From Congeria kusceri (taxonomy: Eukaryota; Mollusca; Bivalvia; Myida; Dreissenidae): a stretch of 64,000 nt of DNA. Numbering within the stretch: position 1 is the stretch's first letter; every line of letters begins with the position of its first letter. Location: NCBI GenBank assembly GCA_027627225.1, contig CM051040.1:27002634-27066633 (forward strand), given 5' to 3'. The translations under genes were made by a program, and so were the position numbers. The notes beneath the pieces are model-generated. The model was not told the DNA's origin, did no database searches, and saw only the letters and a program-made list of their open reading frames with translations. Positions 60,701 through 61,848 of this stretch are shown piece after piece.

Positions 60701-61848
60701 AGAACCTTTCCCAACAGTGTAACTGTCAAATAAGTTCTCAGGTACCCTGTGACAGCTTGACGAAAATGGCTCCAATAGCTCCAAAAGACTACATTTAGGA
60801 ATGCAAACTTTTCCTGACAGTGTCTGTAATTCTATTATGTAACGTTTCAGGTACGCTGCGTCAACTTAACGACAGCCGTTCCAAGCTTGAGGATCTCTGG
60901 GCGGCCAGGAAGCTCAAGCTTGAGCTCTGCTTACAGCTTCGGATGTTTGAACGAGATGCTCTGGAGGTCGGTGCGAGGTTACACAGCAGCCTTTTTGTTT
61001 AATATACAGTTTAGCTCAAGCAAAAACACATATTTTACTCGACATTACGAAGTCATAATTTTCTATTCGCTATTTTCTATAATTTGGCAGATAGGTAACC
61101 AAGAAGTTACCAGAGTTTCTCCCAAATGTGAATATAATTGATAACAGGGAGCAGGGTGCAGAACCCTGCAATATCACTCTTATTTTTGATCTTTTTCTAA
61201 CAAAACCGTATCATAAAGTAATAAAAGAAACATCTTGTAAAAAATTAATATTGTTTACTAGATCTTTGCAATTTGCTATTGCTATAGCCTCACTTACTCT
61301 GGTCAATCTCCGACACACACCATGTAGAGAATACAAAATTTAATGTTTGTCATCTCCGTCAAACAATGATGTTCTGGCTTTGTGAACATTAATTTATTCA
61401 ATAATTATTTATAAAAAATGTCCTTATCGATTTTAGCAGATCATTTCCTTTATCATAATTGCAAGAGGTAGCTTTGTATTTTAAAGCTGATGTATTGTGT
61501 AAATTAATTTTGACAGTTTGTGTATTATTTGAAATAATGTTTGTATTTTTTCACAACACAGCAGGATCAAAATAGTTTAGACTTATCCGTAAAATTAAGT
61601 AATTGGGAAAAATTTTGCAAAAACAAAGAAAGAAATATTGTTAACTCTCTTTGCAATAAACCATCTTAATTCTTGTTTTCCTGCAGGTGTCCTCACAGCT
61701 GGAACTGTGGGCGGAGGAACTGCAGCACCAGGAGCTGGTCACCGATGGCAACAAGGCAGAGCAGATGCTCGTCATGCATAACGAGAGTGTTTTACATATG
61801 CAGAACTGCACATTCGAGGTCCTGCAGAGGGGCCAGGAGTTAGCACAA
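5507..61848 (+). CDS. trio: Trio/Kalirin-type Rho guanine-nucleotide exchange factor, N-terminal half (16 exons seen, 3' part off window)
   Basis: Trio/Kalirin proteins are large cytoplasmic Rac/RhoG/RhoA GEFs acting in axon guidance, synapse growth and cell migration. The N-terminal CRAL-TRIO domain is lipid-binding-like and the spectrin repeats are a scaffold for membrane proteins. Here exons 1-5 give the CRAL-TRIO domain (landmarks GGRDKRGGPIL, DMRGS, IIKPEKFW, LEYDHEQW) and exons 6-16 give spectrin repeats (HSTKQHLNQLW, FQQDVKQ, TGECDPKEIY, LQLRMFERDA). Order and spacing match vertebrate Trio throughout as I recall it. All introns are GT-AG and phases agree except 14 to 15, where a linker exon is required. 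The start codon exon lies upstream and was not identified. The catalytic DH-PH cassettes, SH3 and any kinase domain would lie to the right of the window. Invertebrates usually have one gene for the Trio/Kalirin pair, so I use trio. Confidence 0.93.
5655..5870. repeat. Irregular minisatellite downstream of the exon 1 donor
   Basis: About seven units of roughly 25-35 bp with core agcagtatcttgtctgtgtg separated by ttatgtgg or ttatgtag. It begins about 75 bp after the exon 1 donor. The core resembles the exon 1 end (gtggcctacctgtctg|gta) only loosely. Confidence 0.85.
6316..6430 (+). CDS. trio: trio exon 2: CRAL-TRIO domain
   Basis: Acceptor ttacag at 6315, donor ccag|gtaagc at 6431. Encodes GGRDKRGGPILTF, then LKYEDLRRLMTYLASVP, the most conserved stretch of the Trio CRAL-TRIO domain. 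Starts with two bases of a split Gly codon and ends in phase 2 (ag, completed to Ser by exon 3). 115 nt. Confidence 0.95.
6990..7080 (+). CDS. trio: trio exon 3: CRAL-TRIO domain
   Basis: Acceptor gctag at 6989, donor cag|gtgaaa at 7081. Encodes DDVREKGFTIILDMRGSTW and then VKPILKALQ, the beta-strand plus helix that carries the conserved DMRGS motif of the Sec14-like fold. 91 nt, ending in phase 0. Confidence 0.95.
7237..7560 (+). mobile_element. MITE family alpha, copy 1
   Basis: About 320 bp beginning gatttatcgttgtttatagg and containing gccaataaacaacaattt, then gagttgtttattggcagata as an inverted counterpart. The right part ends ttctttgtctatagacag followed by catgttagaataataaa. Near-identical copies lie at 41745-42035 (-) and 52848-53185 (+), with a right-end fragment near 2240-2310. 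No coding capacity. It split a degenerate outer part of the 61-bp minisatellite. Confidence 0.85.
7620..9013. repeat. 61-bp minisatellite, about 22 copies, abutting the exon 4 acceptor
   Basis: Highly uniform 61-bp units (core gttctaagatcacaatttga, then acttgatcaacaatacaaa, then caatgtacagagtttaaccg). Variants such as taatcgcg versus taaccgcg and aaacc versus aaaac are scattered. Degenerate outlying copies occur at 7560-7660 and 7180-7230. The last unit ends about 23 bp before the exon 4 acceptor, so the array supplies all sequence upstream of the polypyrimidine tract, including any branch point. Confidence 0.97.
9036..9137 (+). CDS. trio: trio exon 4: CRAL-TRIO domain
   Basis: Acceptor ttcttcag at 9035, donor gag|gtaact at 9138. 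34 codons, phase 0 at both ends. Encodes ECFPGNIFIAFIIKPEKFW and then QRTSLGSSKYNFE, matching the lipid-pocket strand and helix segment of Trio (IIKP..FW..QRT..GSSK). Confidence 0.95.
9563..9799. mobile_element. Fold-back MITE family beta, copy 1
   Basis: Begins atgaggcatgttgtgggaaa with accgggct, and ends with the complement-like agcccgggttttccacagca. The inner parts repeat aaagtgtcat and gcctgtgcagtccgcat in inverted arrangement. Copies: 23025-23212, 30060-30270, 55270-55530. Confidence 0.8.
10279..10392 (+). CDS. trio: trio exon 5: end of CRAL-TRIO domain
   Basis: Acceptor tttctcag at 10278, donor ctg|gtatac at 10393. 38 codons, phase 0 at both ends. Encodes THMISEDNLIKAVDRAQLTK and ends LEYDHEQWIKLRL; the L-x-Y-x-H-E-x-W motif closes the CRAL-TRIO domain in Trio. 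Confidence 0.95.
10393..11204. other. Intron 5
   Basis: AT-rich intron without a recognisable gene. An inverted pair, cgagggttgagtgtgaaact and agttttacgctcaaccct, lies at 10748-10822; a similar pair is at 55561-55635 (agggttgagtgtgata and its inverted partner), so both are copies of a small fold-back element. Confidence 0.55.
11205..11433 (+). CDS. trio: trio exon 6: first spectrin repeat begins
   Basis: Acceptor ttttgtag at 11204, donor gcag|gtactt at 11434. 229 nt, phase 0 in, phase 1 out. Encodes a helical segment (WKALDLLDKLDELSSIL), a P-rich turn (NPDLPSDLPEAQKRLEDH) and LKKRVTMAPVEQLGREGQ, matching the A and B helices of Trio spectrin repeat 1. Confidence 0.95.
11434..12262. repeat. 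About 60-bp minisatellite starting at the exon 6 donor
   Basis: About nine good copies to 11975, of about 59-66 bp (core cccttggtggcttgacatta, then cttgtatttgacacatttt). Two or three diverged copies lie at 12127-12262, split off by a dispersed repeat at 11968-12125. The first unit begins within the donor: gtacttgtacttaaatacta aligns with the unit's ttacttgtatttgacaca. In the repeats the donor GT has become TT, so these copies are not decoy donors. Confidence 0.93.
12281..12593 (+). mobile_element. tRNA-derived SINE, family B, copy 1
   Basis: Head gcccggctagctcagttggt with A box, then a B box (gagttcgaacccc) and ggccac. The body includes tctgattcaagtagggcagt and cagtcattggcataagtatg, ending aaaacggccaaaaaatcc and an aaac-rich tail. 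Copies at 33958-34251 (+), 40421-40715 (+) and 49343-49522 (-). The tRNA-like head is attached to a conserved unrelated body, so this is a SINE, not a tRNA gene. Confidence 0.9.
12886..12920 (+). pseudogene. Echo of the exon 7 acceptor and first exon bases
   Basis: From gacag at 12896 the sequence gacaggacccagagtttgg then ttcgt matches the exon 7 junction (gacaggtcccggagttcgg, ttcgt) at 21 of 24 bases, 102 bp upstream of the true acceptor. A pyrimidine-rich tract and tttcag precede it, so it could act as a cryptic acceptor. Similarity ends after about eight codons. Confidence 0.75.
13003..13184 (+). CDS. trio: trio exon 7: spectrin repeats 1/2
   Basis: Acceptor acgacag at 13002, donor aag|gtatta at 13185. 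Two split bases then 60 codons, phase 0 out. Encodes SGNADFQSAVPQISQLLENL, then HSTKQHLNQLWTVKRSRLEQ and CLQLKIFEDDVDK. The L-x-x-L-x-S-T-x-Q-H-L-x-x-x-W and LEQCLQLKIFE pattern is typical of Trio spectrin repeats. Confidence 0.95.
13185..13440. repeat. (GATT)n-type microsatellite immediately after the exon 7 donor
   Basis: Imperfect tetranucleotide array (ttgattgattgatgg, ggatggatgg, gattgattgattatg) beginning within 8 bases of the donor. The donor itself (gtattaattgattgg) merges into the repeat. Confidence 0.95.
13818..13940 (+). CDS. trio: trio exon 8: spectrin repeat
   Basis: Acceptor atttcag at 13817, donor gtg|gtaagc at 13941. 41 codons, phase 0. Encodes MFNWIYHNRDMFLVNYTDIG and SHKLAVELENEHSQFANSAV. 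Same length (123 nt) and same repeat position as exon 12. Confidence 0.95.
13983..14395. mobile_element. Large fold-back element (nested inverted repeats)
   Basis: The inner palindrome spans about 13987-14134: gatctgacatgag with tgtcatttcatatcat, mirrored by atgatatgaaatgacg and aatgtcagatc. Outer arms are ttatcacatgct (14135) and agcatgtgataa (14373). Motif cacatgcttttaaacgaa recurs in variant form next to the fold-back at 57060-57225. Non-coding. Confidence 0.75.
14401..16128. other. Intron 8, right part
   Basis: AT-rich, with a poly-T run of about 28 at 14630-14657. I see no exon, tandem array or paired ends. Confidence 0.35.
16129..16320 (+). CDS. trio: trio exon 9: spectrin repeat
   Basis: Acceptor cattccag at 16128, donor acc|gtgagt at 16321. 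64 codons, phase 0. Encodes NVYVNITRILSMAQRLCDAG, then a basic helix (LEREWKSLAAALDDRSTVLS) and MFHKKAET, matching the end of one spectrin repeat and linker in Trio. Same length (192 nt) as exon 13. Confidence 0.95.
16704..17015. mobile_element. MITE with about 30-bp terminal inverted repeats
   Basis: Starts tagggaaagatctag and ends ctagatctttcccta; just inside, the caaaa and cagggtgc parts are also mirrored. 312 bp. The inner arms both carry ctcctttttggttccaccct-like text and fold back. Related text occurs at 48540-48640 and 49200-49270. Target duplication may be TA. Confidence 0.75.
17463..17512 (+). pseudogene. Echo of the exon 10 acceptor and first 12 codons
   Basis: atatttcag at 17466-17474 and the following exon-like bases match the true junction 137 bp downstream at 38 of 47 bases. 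The copy stays open (NLAQTAGWRRAC against YLAQVSGWRQAC in exon 10) and then diverges. Because it has a full acceptor, inclusion as a longer exon should be tested, but no matching donor follows. Confidence 0.85.
17612..17872 (+). CDS. trio: trio exon 10: spectrin repeat
   Basis: Acceptor ttatttcag at 17611, donor gag|gtagtg at 17873. 87 codons, phase 0. Encodes YLAQVSGWRQAC, then a helical segment (IGELEDALQKHQALIETISQ), AYAEVCGDGKALLDTLQ, SGSSNSLTAKADYSEAAGH and VLDVVHE. The SGSSxSLTA and LDVxHE motifs are almost exactly those of vertebrate Trio. Confidence 0.96.
17873..18918. other. Intron 10, left part
   Basis: AT-rich intronic DNA with no exon, array or paired ends that I can support. Confidence 0.35.
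18919..19600. repeat. Long degenerate dispersed repeat (bivalve-type), copy 1
   Basis: Three or four internally repeated blocks of about 170-190 bp, each with gttttcatccgatcttcacc, aaacttcatgaaaatgt, and a gccccaggaactg-like segment followed by 'gagttatggc'. Opens with ggtcggtcagtccttccgt. Similar architecture recurs at 25311, 38668, 51512 and 63000. No preserved reading frame. Confidence 0.7.
19617..20065 (+). mobile_element. SINE family A interrupted by a MITE
   Basis: The SINE A head (gtcaaactggtgtaatggat, gtttgatccctactcaggg) runs to aagacaccatgtac, then a 250-260 bp palindromic MITE with arms gggcccgtattcacaaagct and agctttgtggatataggccc (about 19728-19992). The SINE resumes at tggttctacccaggaaatgg and ends atcgagctaaaataaaaagg. 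The empty site is visible in the 4970 copy. Confidence 0.85.
20812..20876 (+). pseudogene. Echo of the exon 11 acceptor region
   Basis: tacctggttgctatggctac, catgtacatcgcag and gtgcttgtccacctgcacc match 21231-21290 at more than 50 of 58 bases. A third shorter acceptor copy (ttgcaggtgcttggct) lies at 21215-21230. Originally the copies were about 100 bp apart; a hAT-like MITE (20897-21205) has since landed between them. The exon part of the copy loses similarity after about 20 bases. Confidence 0.85.
20897..21205. mobile_element. hAT-like MITE family gamma, copy 1
   Basis: Ends cagaggtgtggaaat and atttccacacccctg are inverted repeats. Flanked by 8-bp near-duplications tcatatac (20889-20896) and tcatattc (21206-21213), 7 of 8 identical, as expected for hAT insertions. 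Internally 'cttgtccatggacaag' occurs near both ends. A second copy is at 48183-48518. Confidence 0.85.
21265..21366 (+). CDS. trio: trio exon 11: spectrin repeat
   Basis: Acceptor cattgcag at 21264, donor aaacag|gtatta at 21367. 34 codons, phase 0. Encodes VLAHQRHLEQLWHGKKVKLH and QRLGLRLFQQDVKQ, matching the HQRxLEx(I/L)WxxxKVxLHQRLxLxxFQQDVxQ segment of Trio. Confidence 0.96.
21571..21929. mobile_element. MITE with GGCCC...TTCACAAA ends
   Basis: Left end actccaggccctgtgttcac and right end gtgaacatggggcctggagt are inverted repeats of about 23 bp with two mismatches. 359 bp. Internally 'aggatcaggct' and 'aagactgatcctgatcct' are mirrored. Ends resemble those of the MITE inside SINE A (gggcccgtattcacaaag), so the two are probably related families. 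Confidence 0.8.
21985..22740. repeat. 32-bp minisatellite, about 23 copies, with the exon 11 donor motif
   Basis: Unit core taatatgtcaaacaggttat then atgatactctgg. The exon 11 end and donor, atgttaaacag|gtattacattacac, shares 21 of 32 bases ungapped with the unit, including an atgtYaaacaggt core. Early units (aaatactgcacgggtaat, gtattatacacgggtact) are closest to the donor side. Variants: acatggg, gcaggag, actctgg blocks. Confidence 0.92.
22885..23007 (+). CDS. trio: trio exon 12: spectrin repeat
   Basis: Acceptor gattgcag at 22884, donor aag|gtaatg at 23008. 41 codons, phase 0. Encodes VIDWLDNHGDVFLKKNTSIG and RSLQRSRALQKSHEHFESVA. The W-L-D-N-H-G-x-x-F-L and R-A-L-Q-K-x-H-E-x-F-E motifs match Trio. 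Same size as exon 8. Confidence 0.96.
23025..23212. mobile_element. Fold-back MITE family beta, copy 2
   Basis: Begins atgaggcgtttcatcg 17 bp after the exon 12 donor and ends cccgattttcccacgacatg with cctcat. Shorter than the 55270 copy because the left arm is partly deleted. Contains gcggaaagtgtcgtcccg. Confidence 0.8.
23336..23850. repeat. Long degenerate dispersed repeat, copy 2
   Basis: Opens ttttatgccctcggcatctt and tcggtccgtccgtccgt, then three blocks of gcttacnacaacactttggt-like text with 'acacagttgttgcttatga' and 'cacccaacctcactttgacc'. The tccgtccgtccg opening and the tgaccttgacctt runs tie it to the 63000 family. Confidence 0.65.
24237..24428 (+). CDS. trio: trio exon 13: spectrin repeat
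   Basis: Acceptor gtgtttag at 24236, donor gcg|gtaagc at 24429. 64 codons, phase 0. Encodes NTITNAEKLLAAADELAQTG then ECDPKEIYNEAHELEERM and ARRRSALDMTVSFHSHVHA. TGECDPxEIYxxAHxLE is a signature of Trio/Kalirin. Confidence 0.97.
24727..24785. repeat. (GAT)n microsatellite
   Basis: About eleven tandem gat/gatgat triplets, followed by an ataat-rich stretch. It lies in intron 13. Confidence 0.9.
24920..25089 (+). CDS. trio: trio exon 14: spectrin repeat, ends in phase 2
   Basis: Acceptor cttccag at 24919, donor cttag|gtaaac at 25090. 56 codons plus two bases. Encodes LTCWLEELQSELQSSEIADN, then EQLIAQFNQQRDTTLDAAMN and GEGENLLEQLR or S. Matches W-x-W-L-E-E-L-Q-x-E-L and the GE(G)x-x-L-(I/L)-x-Q-L-R end in Trio. 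Direct joining to exon 15 would shift the frame and hit a stop within a few codons, so another exon must come between. Confidence 0.95.
25311..26785. repeat. Long dispersed repeat with AGCTCACCTGAGC-type ends, copy 1
   Basis: Starts tagcttacctgagcacgaag with ggacctctcctgcgttgtc, then five degenerate blocks (tttttcatccaatcttcacc, gttatgaccataa-like, ccagaaacaccagagttatt) and ends ccagttctcaggtgagc. The same order recurs at 38668-39770. Some blocks leave short open frames, but with frequent stops. This is a common type of long bivalve repeat in my recollection. Confidence 0.75.
26786..27776. other. Giant intron 14, segment with nothing recognised
   Basis: AT-rich, no coding or paired-end signal that I can support. 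Confidence 0.3.
27777..28333. mobile_element. Element with TTTAAAGGGAC ends and a tRNA-like core
   Basis: Left end tttaaagggacttgttgca is present twice as a 58-bp tandem duplication (27777 and 27835); right end gaacaggtccctttaaa is its complement. On the minus strand 27972-28038 is tRNA-like: tagttaagggg as A box and gtcccgggtttcaaaccc as T arm. The acceptor stem does not pair, so it is a tRNA-derived mobile element rather than a tRNA gene. Confidence 0.7.
28352..28778. mobile_element. 427-bp palindromic (fold-back) element
   Basis: Left arm aaagtgtatttaatacgcat continuing through aacgctgcggtattggcacc; right arm ggtgccaataccgcagcgtt continuing to aaatacacttt. Arms of about 55 bp are nearly perfect complements. 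The centre is also built from repeated 'aagtgtatt' and 'tgcatta' pieces. Non-coding. Confidence 0.85.
28808..29611. mobile_element. 804-bp non-autonomous DNA transposon with GGTTCCCACTATC ends
   Basis: Left ggttcccactatc, right gatagtgggaacc: perfect 13-bp inverted ends. The interior is dense in atcgtgatc/gatcgtgac-type motifs on both strands, spaced irregularly. Short frames on the minus strand are not coding in my view. Family not recognised. Confidence 0.75.
29612..30059. other. Giant intron 14, unassigned
   Basis: No exon, array or paired ends supported. Confidence 0.3.
30060..30270. mobile_element. Fold-back MITE family beta, copy 3
   Basis: Starts cgtgtcgttggaaaactggg then cttaatgcatgtgcg, ends ttaagccggattttcccacg then acttgcctcat. 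The middle has ggtctcttctgaacataaat ccactgta shared with the 9563 copy. Confidence 0.85.
30565..30985. repeat. 51-bp minisatellite, about 8 copies
   Basis: Unit core cttgcaataaagtaaactaa then taactgaactcttagacttg. Units are nearly identical, with one a/g change in one copy. Since 51 is divisible by 3, a 185-codon minus-strand frame passes through it; it has no other coding feature. Confidence 0.95.
31290..31722 (-). mobile_element. SINE family A interrupted by a MITE, second case
   Basis: On the minus strand: SINE head at the right (cgcagtggtgtaatgtaatg), then aaagacaccaagtcc, then a palindromic MITE (arms gggcccatatttataaagat at left and atttctttataaataccagccc-like at right, about 31364-31625), then tggttctacccag and the SINE tail. 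The MITE sits at the same SINE position as in the 19617 copy, though the two inserts have diverged. Confidence 0.8.
31886..33256. mobile_element. 1.37-kb element with ACGTAATTCCGGCC inverted ends
   Basis: Left ggtcacggacgtaattccgg, right ccggaattacgttcatgacc: about 22-bp inverted ends with two mismatches. The interior has no intact transposase. A G-run near 32897 and A-runs near 32984 are low complexity. Both flanks carry catggaaa-type text, so it probably landed in an older repeat. Confidence 0.65.
33745..34440 (+). repeat. Dispersed repeat delta, copy split by a SINE
   Basis: 33765-33957 plus 34262-34420 together align with 50665-51010: shared atactaggtta, gagcaaataaact, tttctgtctt, aaagaaaacacaca, gacgtcattagac-like, and gcctgatgatgggataaa-like blocks. 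The 50266-51110 element therefore shows what the intact copy looked like. Confidence 0.75.
33958..34251 (+). mobile_element. SINE family B, copy 2, with target-site duplication
   Basis: Head ggcccggctagctcagttgg, B box region gggtttgaacccaatcc, and the same body as the 12281 copy. Flanked by a perfect 10-bp duplication aatattacaa at 33948-33957 and 34252-34261. Ends with C-run and T-run before the duplication. The direct repeat and tail support retrotransposition. Confidence 0.92.
34830..34965. repeat. Imperfect GAT/GGT trinucleotide tract
   Basis: Runs of gatgatgatgat and ggtggtggtggt with attat variants. Long frames on both strands (Asp/Gly-rich, Val/Met-rich, Ile/Thr-rich) come from this low complexity and are not genes. 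Confidence 0.85.
35372..36985. repeat. 52-bp minisatellite, 31 copies
   Basis: Unit core atcgttctagccagcgaatg then atgtttaaagaaggaccttt then ttgtcattcatg. Copies 1-4 carry variants (cagtcatg, gaatgacttttttg); copies 5 to 31 are almost identical apart from rare gagcg or atcat changes. Each unit contains cattc and gaatg arms about 20 bases apart. No gene nearby. Confidence 0.98.
37000..38660. other. Giant intron 14, unassigned
   Basis: AT-rich. 37150-37240 has a short acccgac/acccgaa-rich tract that looks like a degenerate simple repeat or element end. No supported exon. Confidence 0.35.
38668..39770. repeat. Long dispersed repeat with AGCTCACCTGAG ends, copy 2
   Basis: Begins agctcacctgagccattgg with ggacctctccggtggcgtcc, ends ccagttctcaggtgagc. 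Inner blocks and even the ends (gaaaaagggtcaggtaagaa, tatcgagaaaaatga) match 25311-26785. It interrupts an older element: tacccccacttttt to its left and aaaaagtgggggcta to its right are complementary. Confidence 0.75.
39786..40325. repeat. Long dispersed repeat of the AAGGTCAAGGTCAC type, copy 1
   Basis: Three blocks of about 160 bp with ccataacttcgtaatgcctg, gattttnatataacttcaga-like text and gtcaaaggtcaaggtcacaa. Same family as 63000-64000. Confidence 0.75.
40421..40715 (+). mobile_element. SINE family B, copy 3
   Basis: Starts tgctagctcagttggtagag, has ccggggttcatgagttcgct, and ends tgttaaatacagcaaaaaat. The first few head bases are lost compared with the 12281 copy. Between 40716 and 41744 only unassigned AT-rich sequence is seen. 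Confidence 0.88.
41745..42035 (-). mobile_element. MITE family alpha, copy 2
   Basis: Reverse complement of the 7237 element: ctgtagacaaagaacaaaat at left, acaactctttgtcgttctga in the middle, ttgtttattatccgataaac at right. Confidence 0.85.
42652..42800. mobile_element. 149-bp fold-back element
   Basis: Arms gctagtcagttgttccaaga and tcttggaacaattgactagc; inner arms gtattagtcgagtggcttgt and caagccacaagactaata; centre tatcacacgag with ctcgagtgtgata. It can form one long hairpin. Non-coding. Confidence 0.85.
43165..43326. repeat. C-rich minisatellite, 3 copies of about 55-60 bp
   Basis: Units of ctccactttgcttataatcc then accccatcatgtcattg then gtcaaaatcc followed by a C-run of growing length. 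The C-runs differ in length between copies. Confidence 0.88.
44041..44560. repeat. 74-bp minisatellite inside the pogo-like element, 7 copies
   Basis: Unit aactgcattgatgaatagcg then gtctatatgtataattctaa then cgttaaacagcaataatatt. Single-base differences only (agtgg, aaactg, cgtcaa). It lies between the left terminus and the 3' end of the transposase, so it belongs to this copy of the transposon or arose after insertion. Confidence 0.95.
44830..46921 (-). pseudogene. pogo/CENP-B-like DDE transposase with C-terminal PHD finger, inactivated
   Basis: Such transposases cut and paste their own element at TA sites. From the N-terminus (46921): a Psq/CENP-B-type helix-turn-helix (SPSKLEAAIKLVENGMPKKK), a second CENP-B-type HTH (WFSAFRKRHPDISERTA), then a DDE core with NADESGF, LFVDGHSTHM and LQPCDVGFFGPLK, the last two Asp 36 positions apart. 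A long Lys/Glu-rich coiled coil follows, then a Ser/Asp-rich acidic stretch and a Cys4-His-Cys3 PHD-like finger at the end (CPGC, CTKC, WHITC, CGSC). Two lesions: a frameshift near 46700 and an in-frame TAG at 46306-46308, best explained by a single transition of a Gln codon. About 697 codons overall; the family usually runs 400-600 and lacks the PHD finger, so the C-terminus is unusual. Confidence 0.88.
47501..48182. other. Giant intron 14, unassigned
   Basis: AT-rich, with a short G-run at 47850. No feature supported. Confidence 0.3.
48183..48518. mobile_element. hAT-like MITE family gamma, copy 2
   Basis: Ends cagggtgtggaaat and atttccacacccctg. Flanks atataata and tataatac suggest a short target duplication. 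Shares cacttgtctgtggacctgtt, ttttacatcattttcacacc and gggcatgggatttccac with the 20897 copy. Confidence 0.83.
48691..49083. mobile_element. 393-bp MITE with AGGCCATCC ends
   Basis: Left aggccatccgtaaacaaaaa with gcggtaacgtgacc; right gttacgttaccgcaaacaaa and aaggatggcct. Inverted ends of about 9 bp plus a longer internal inverted block (gcggtaacgt and acgttaccgc). Flanks tta and aac give no certain duplication. Confidence 0.75.
49343..49522 (-). mobile_element. SINE family B, copy 4 (minus strand)
   Basis: Reads gccgggctggctcagttcgc on the minus strand, with the B box region gagttcactccccagcccgg and the body through ctgattcaagtagggcag-like text, truncated before the tail. Neighbouring 49523-50265 shows nothing else. 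Confidence 0.88.
50266..51110. mobile_element. 845-bp non-autonomous DNA transposon with ATGCCTRGTTTACATTT ends
   Basis: Left atgcctagtttacatttggg, right aaatgtaaaccaggcat: 17-bp inverted ends with one mismatch. The left interior carries many gtacaat/cgtacga motifs (tttcgtacgatattgtacaa) and the right end has ttattgtacggcaacc, a subterminal repeat. Its right half is repeat delta, also at 33745-34440. Confidence 0.75.
51512..52370. repeat. Long degenerate dispersed repeat, tandem blocks of about 190 bp
   Basis: Blocks containing gcgataactcaaaaagtact, gatgcttcgatgaaacttgg, acatataaacggcaat and aggtcacgtgactgttacta recur four times. Opens with ccgtccctctgtcactccgt. Typical of the same broad class as 18919 and 63000. 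Confidence 0.75.
52848..53185 (+). mobile_element. MITE family alpha, copy 3
   Basis: Matches the 7237 copy almost throughout (gatttatcgttgtttatcag, aggaattaaaccacaatggc, aaagagttgtttattg, ttctttgtctatagaaaa). It ends about 110 bp upstream of the ATG of the membrane ORF, so it occupies the position where a promoter or splice acceptor for that ORF would be expected. Confidence 0.87.
53293..54313 (+). CDS. trio: Putative alternative exon of trio encoding a membrane hairpin (341-codon ORF)
   Basis: Intronless ORF with ATG at 53293 (A at -3, in-frame stop at 53260) and, if unspliced, a stop at 54316. A strong donor, gaaa|gtaagt, begins at 54314; splicing there carries one base, exactly what exon 15 needs. 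Residues T336-H337-I338-E339 then join exon 15 (S-TLRQLND), mirroring the H-I-E-T-V-L-x-Q-L-D order in vertebrate Trio. Residues 1-265 are Ser/Asn/Lys-rich and probably disordered, with a basic patch at 80-91. Two hydrophobic segments, about 271-289 and 297-318, are separated by a short Lys-containing loop and followed by RR: a membrane hairpin or two helices with both ends cytosolic. S10-D-S-A resembles the residues that follow exon 14 in Trio, so an internal exon from 53322 is phase-compatible too, but the sequence before it lacks a pyrimidine tract. An independent intronic gene is the main alternative. Confidence 0.62.
54361..55257. mobile_element. 897-bp non-autonomous element with CTAGGGAYGGGACCGAATA ends
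   Basis: Left ctagggatgggaccgaatat, right tattcggtcccgtccctag: about 19-bp inverted ends. Subterminal regions hold many 'cgaatatt' and 'attcgaat' motifs on both sides. It lies 47 bp after the donor of the membrane ORF. Ends resemble hAT MITEs; a target duplication is not clear. Confidence 0.78.
55270..55530. mobile_element. Fold-back MITE family beta, copy 4 (most complete)
   Basis: Starts aggcatgtcctgggaaaacc with gggcttaatgcatgtgcg, and ends cgcacatgcatgaagcctgg then tttctcacgacacgcct. Inner block agcctgtgcagtccgcacag is itself palindromic and occurs twice. Serves as the reference for the family in this window. Confidence 0.9.
55531..56159. other. Intron between the membrane ORF and exon 15, left part
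   Basis: Contains the inverted pair gggttgagtgtgatactatt and acagtttcacgttcaaccc (55563-55632), resembling 10748-10822. Otherwise nothing recognised. Confidence 0.45.
56165..57028. repeat. 47-bp minisatellite, about 18 copies
   Basis: Unit core attctgacgtggatattcct then atgttcaccactgtgaatat then tgtctca. The left third carries 'cattgttatttttatgttc' variants and the right two thirds 'cgtggatattcctatgttc', with occasional accaaggtg. Each unit has ttcaccactgtgaa, an imperfect palindrome. Confidence 0.97.
57060..57225. mobile_element. Fold-back element beside the piggyBac insertion
   Basis: Arms tagtgtaaaatcgtatttta then tttcatgagtggtcatagaa, mirrored by ttctatgaccacgaatgaaa then tataatacgatcttacact. 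Centre cacgagtggtgcagccacgagtg. The following catgcttttgaacgataaat resembles 14143-14160, linking it to the 13983 element. Confidence 0.82.
57365..60458 (+). mobile_element. Complete piggyBac-like transposon, 3094 bp, TTAA target duplication
   Basis: Flanked by ttaa at 57361-57364 and 60459-60462. Left end cccattaccactgcatgact; complement of the right end cccatgaccacttgcatacc: inverted ends of about 20 bp allowing one gap. A promoter-proximal zone (57388-57508) carries six gacgc motifs. One transposase gene with a single intron and an aataaa at 60128 fills the rest. The insertion is in the intron before trio exon 15, same strand as the gene. Confidence 0.94.
57711..59889 (+). CDS. piggyBac-family transposase (DDE_Tnp_1_7), two exons, intact
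   Basis: Cut-and-paste transposase acting at TTAA. Exon 1 is 57711-57905 (65 codons, acidic Ser/Asp/Glu-rich N-terminus as in other piggyBac proteins); donor atg|gtatgt; acceptor tattttcag at 58392; exon 2 is 58393-59889 including the stop. The predicted protein is 563 residues, near the usual 560-610. Catalytic Asp are seen as VDEAM (D229), CDNYFTS (D307) and GVDVHDQ (D417, D420); the first spacing, 78, equals that in the moth piggyBac protein. The C-terminus is a Cys/His cross-brace finger (C521, C538, C541, C546, C550 and following His), preceded by basic runs KRKR and KRRR that may be nuclear signals. No stop or frameshift. The ATG at 57711 is the first in the frame and lies 270 bp downstream of a ctataaat box (57440). 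Open frame plus intact ends suggest recent insertion; a domesticated host gene is less likely because the ends and TTAA sites remain. Confidence 0.95.
60463..60730. other. Intron sequence between piggyBac and exon 15
   Basis: Contains a small inverted pair (gagtgaaatgatcaaacgtt and gagtgaaatgatcagg-like, 60600-60660), probably a MITE remnant. No exon. Confidence 0.4.
60731..60776 (+). pseudogene. Echo of the exon 15 acceptor and first exon bases
   Basis: tcaggtaccctgtgacagct then tgacga matches tcaggtacgctgcgtcaact then taacga of the true junction at 21 of 26 bases, 110 bp upstream, and weaker similarity continues for 20 more. Read in the exon frame it meets a tga at once, so it is a dead copy. 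Confidence 0.7.
60851..60966 (+). CDS. trio: trio exon 15: spectrin repeat
   Basis: Acceptor cgtttcag at 60850. Two split bases then 38 codons. Encodes TLRQLNDSRSKLEDLWAARK and LKLELCLQLRMFERDALE, matching K-L-E-L-x-L-Q-L-R-x-F-E-R-D-A in Trio. The donor gag|gtcggt at 60967 is weak (C at +3); no better one keeps frame and alignment. The carried base must come from an exon ending in phase 1. Confidence 0.93.
61687..61848 (+). CDS. trio: trio exon 16: spectrin repeat, last exon in window
   Basis: Acceptor cctgcag at 61686, donor cacaa|gtaaaa at 61849. 54 codons, phase 0. Encodes VSSQLELWAEELQHQELVTD, then NKAEQMLVMHNESVLHMQN and FEVLQRGQELAQ. The alignment continues in Trio with a Y-V-N/L-L-C-D segment that is not in the window. 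Confidence 0.93.
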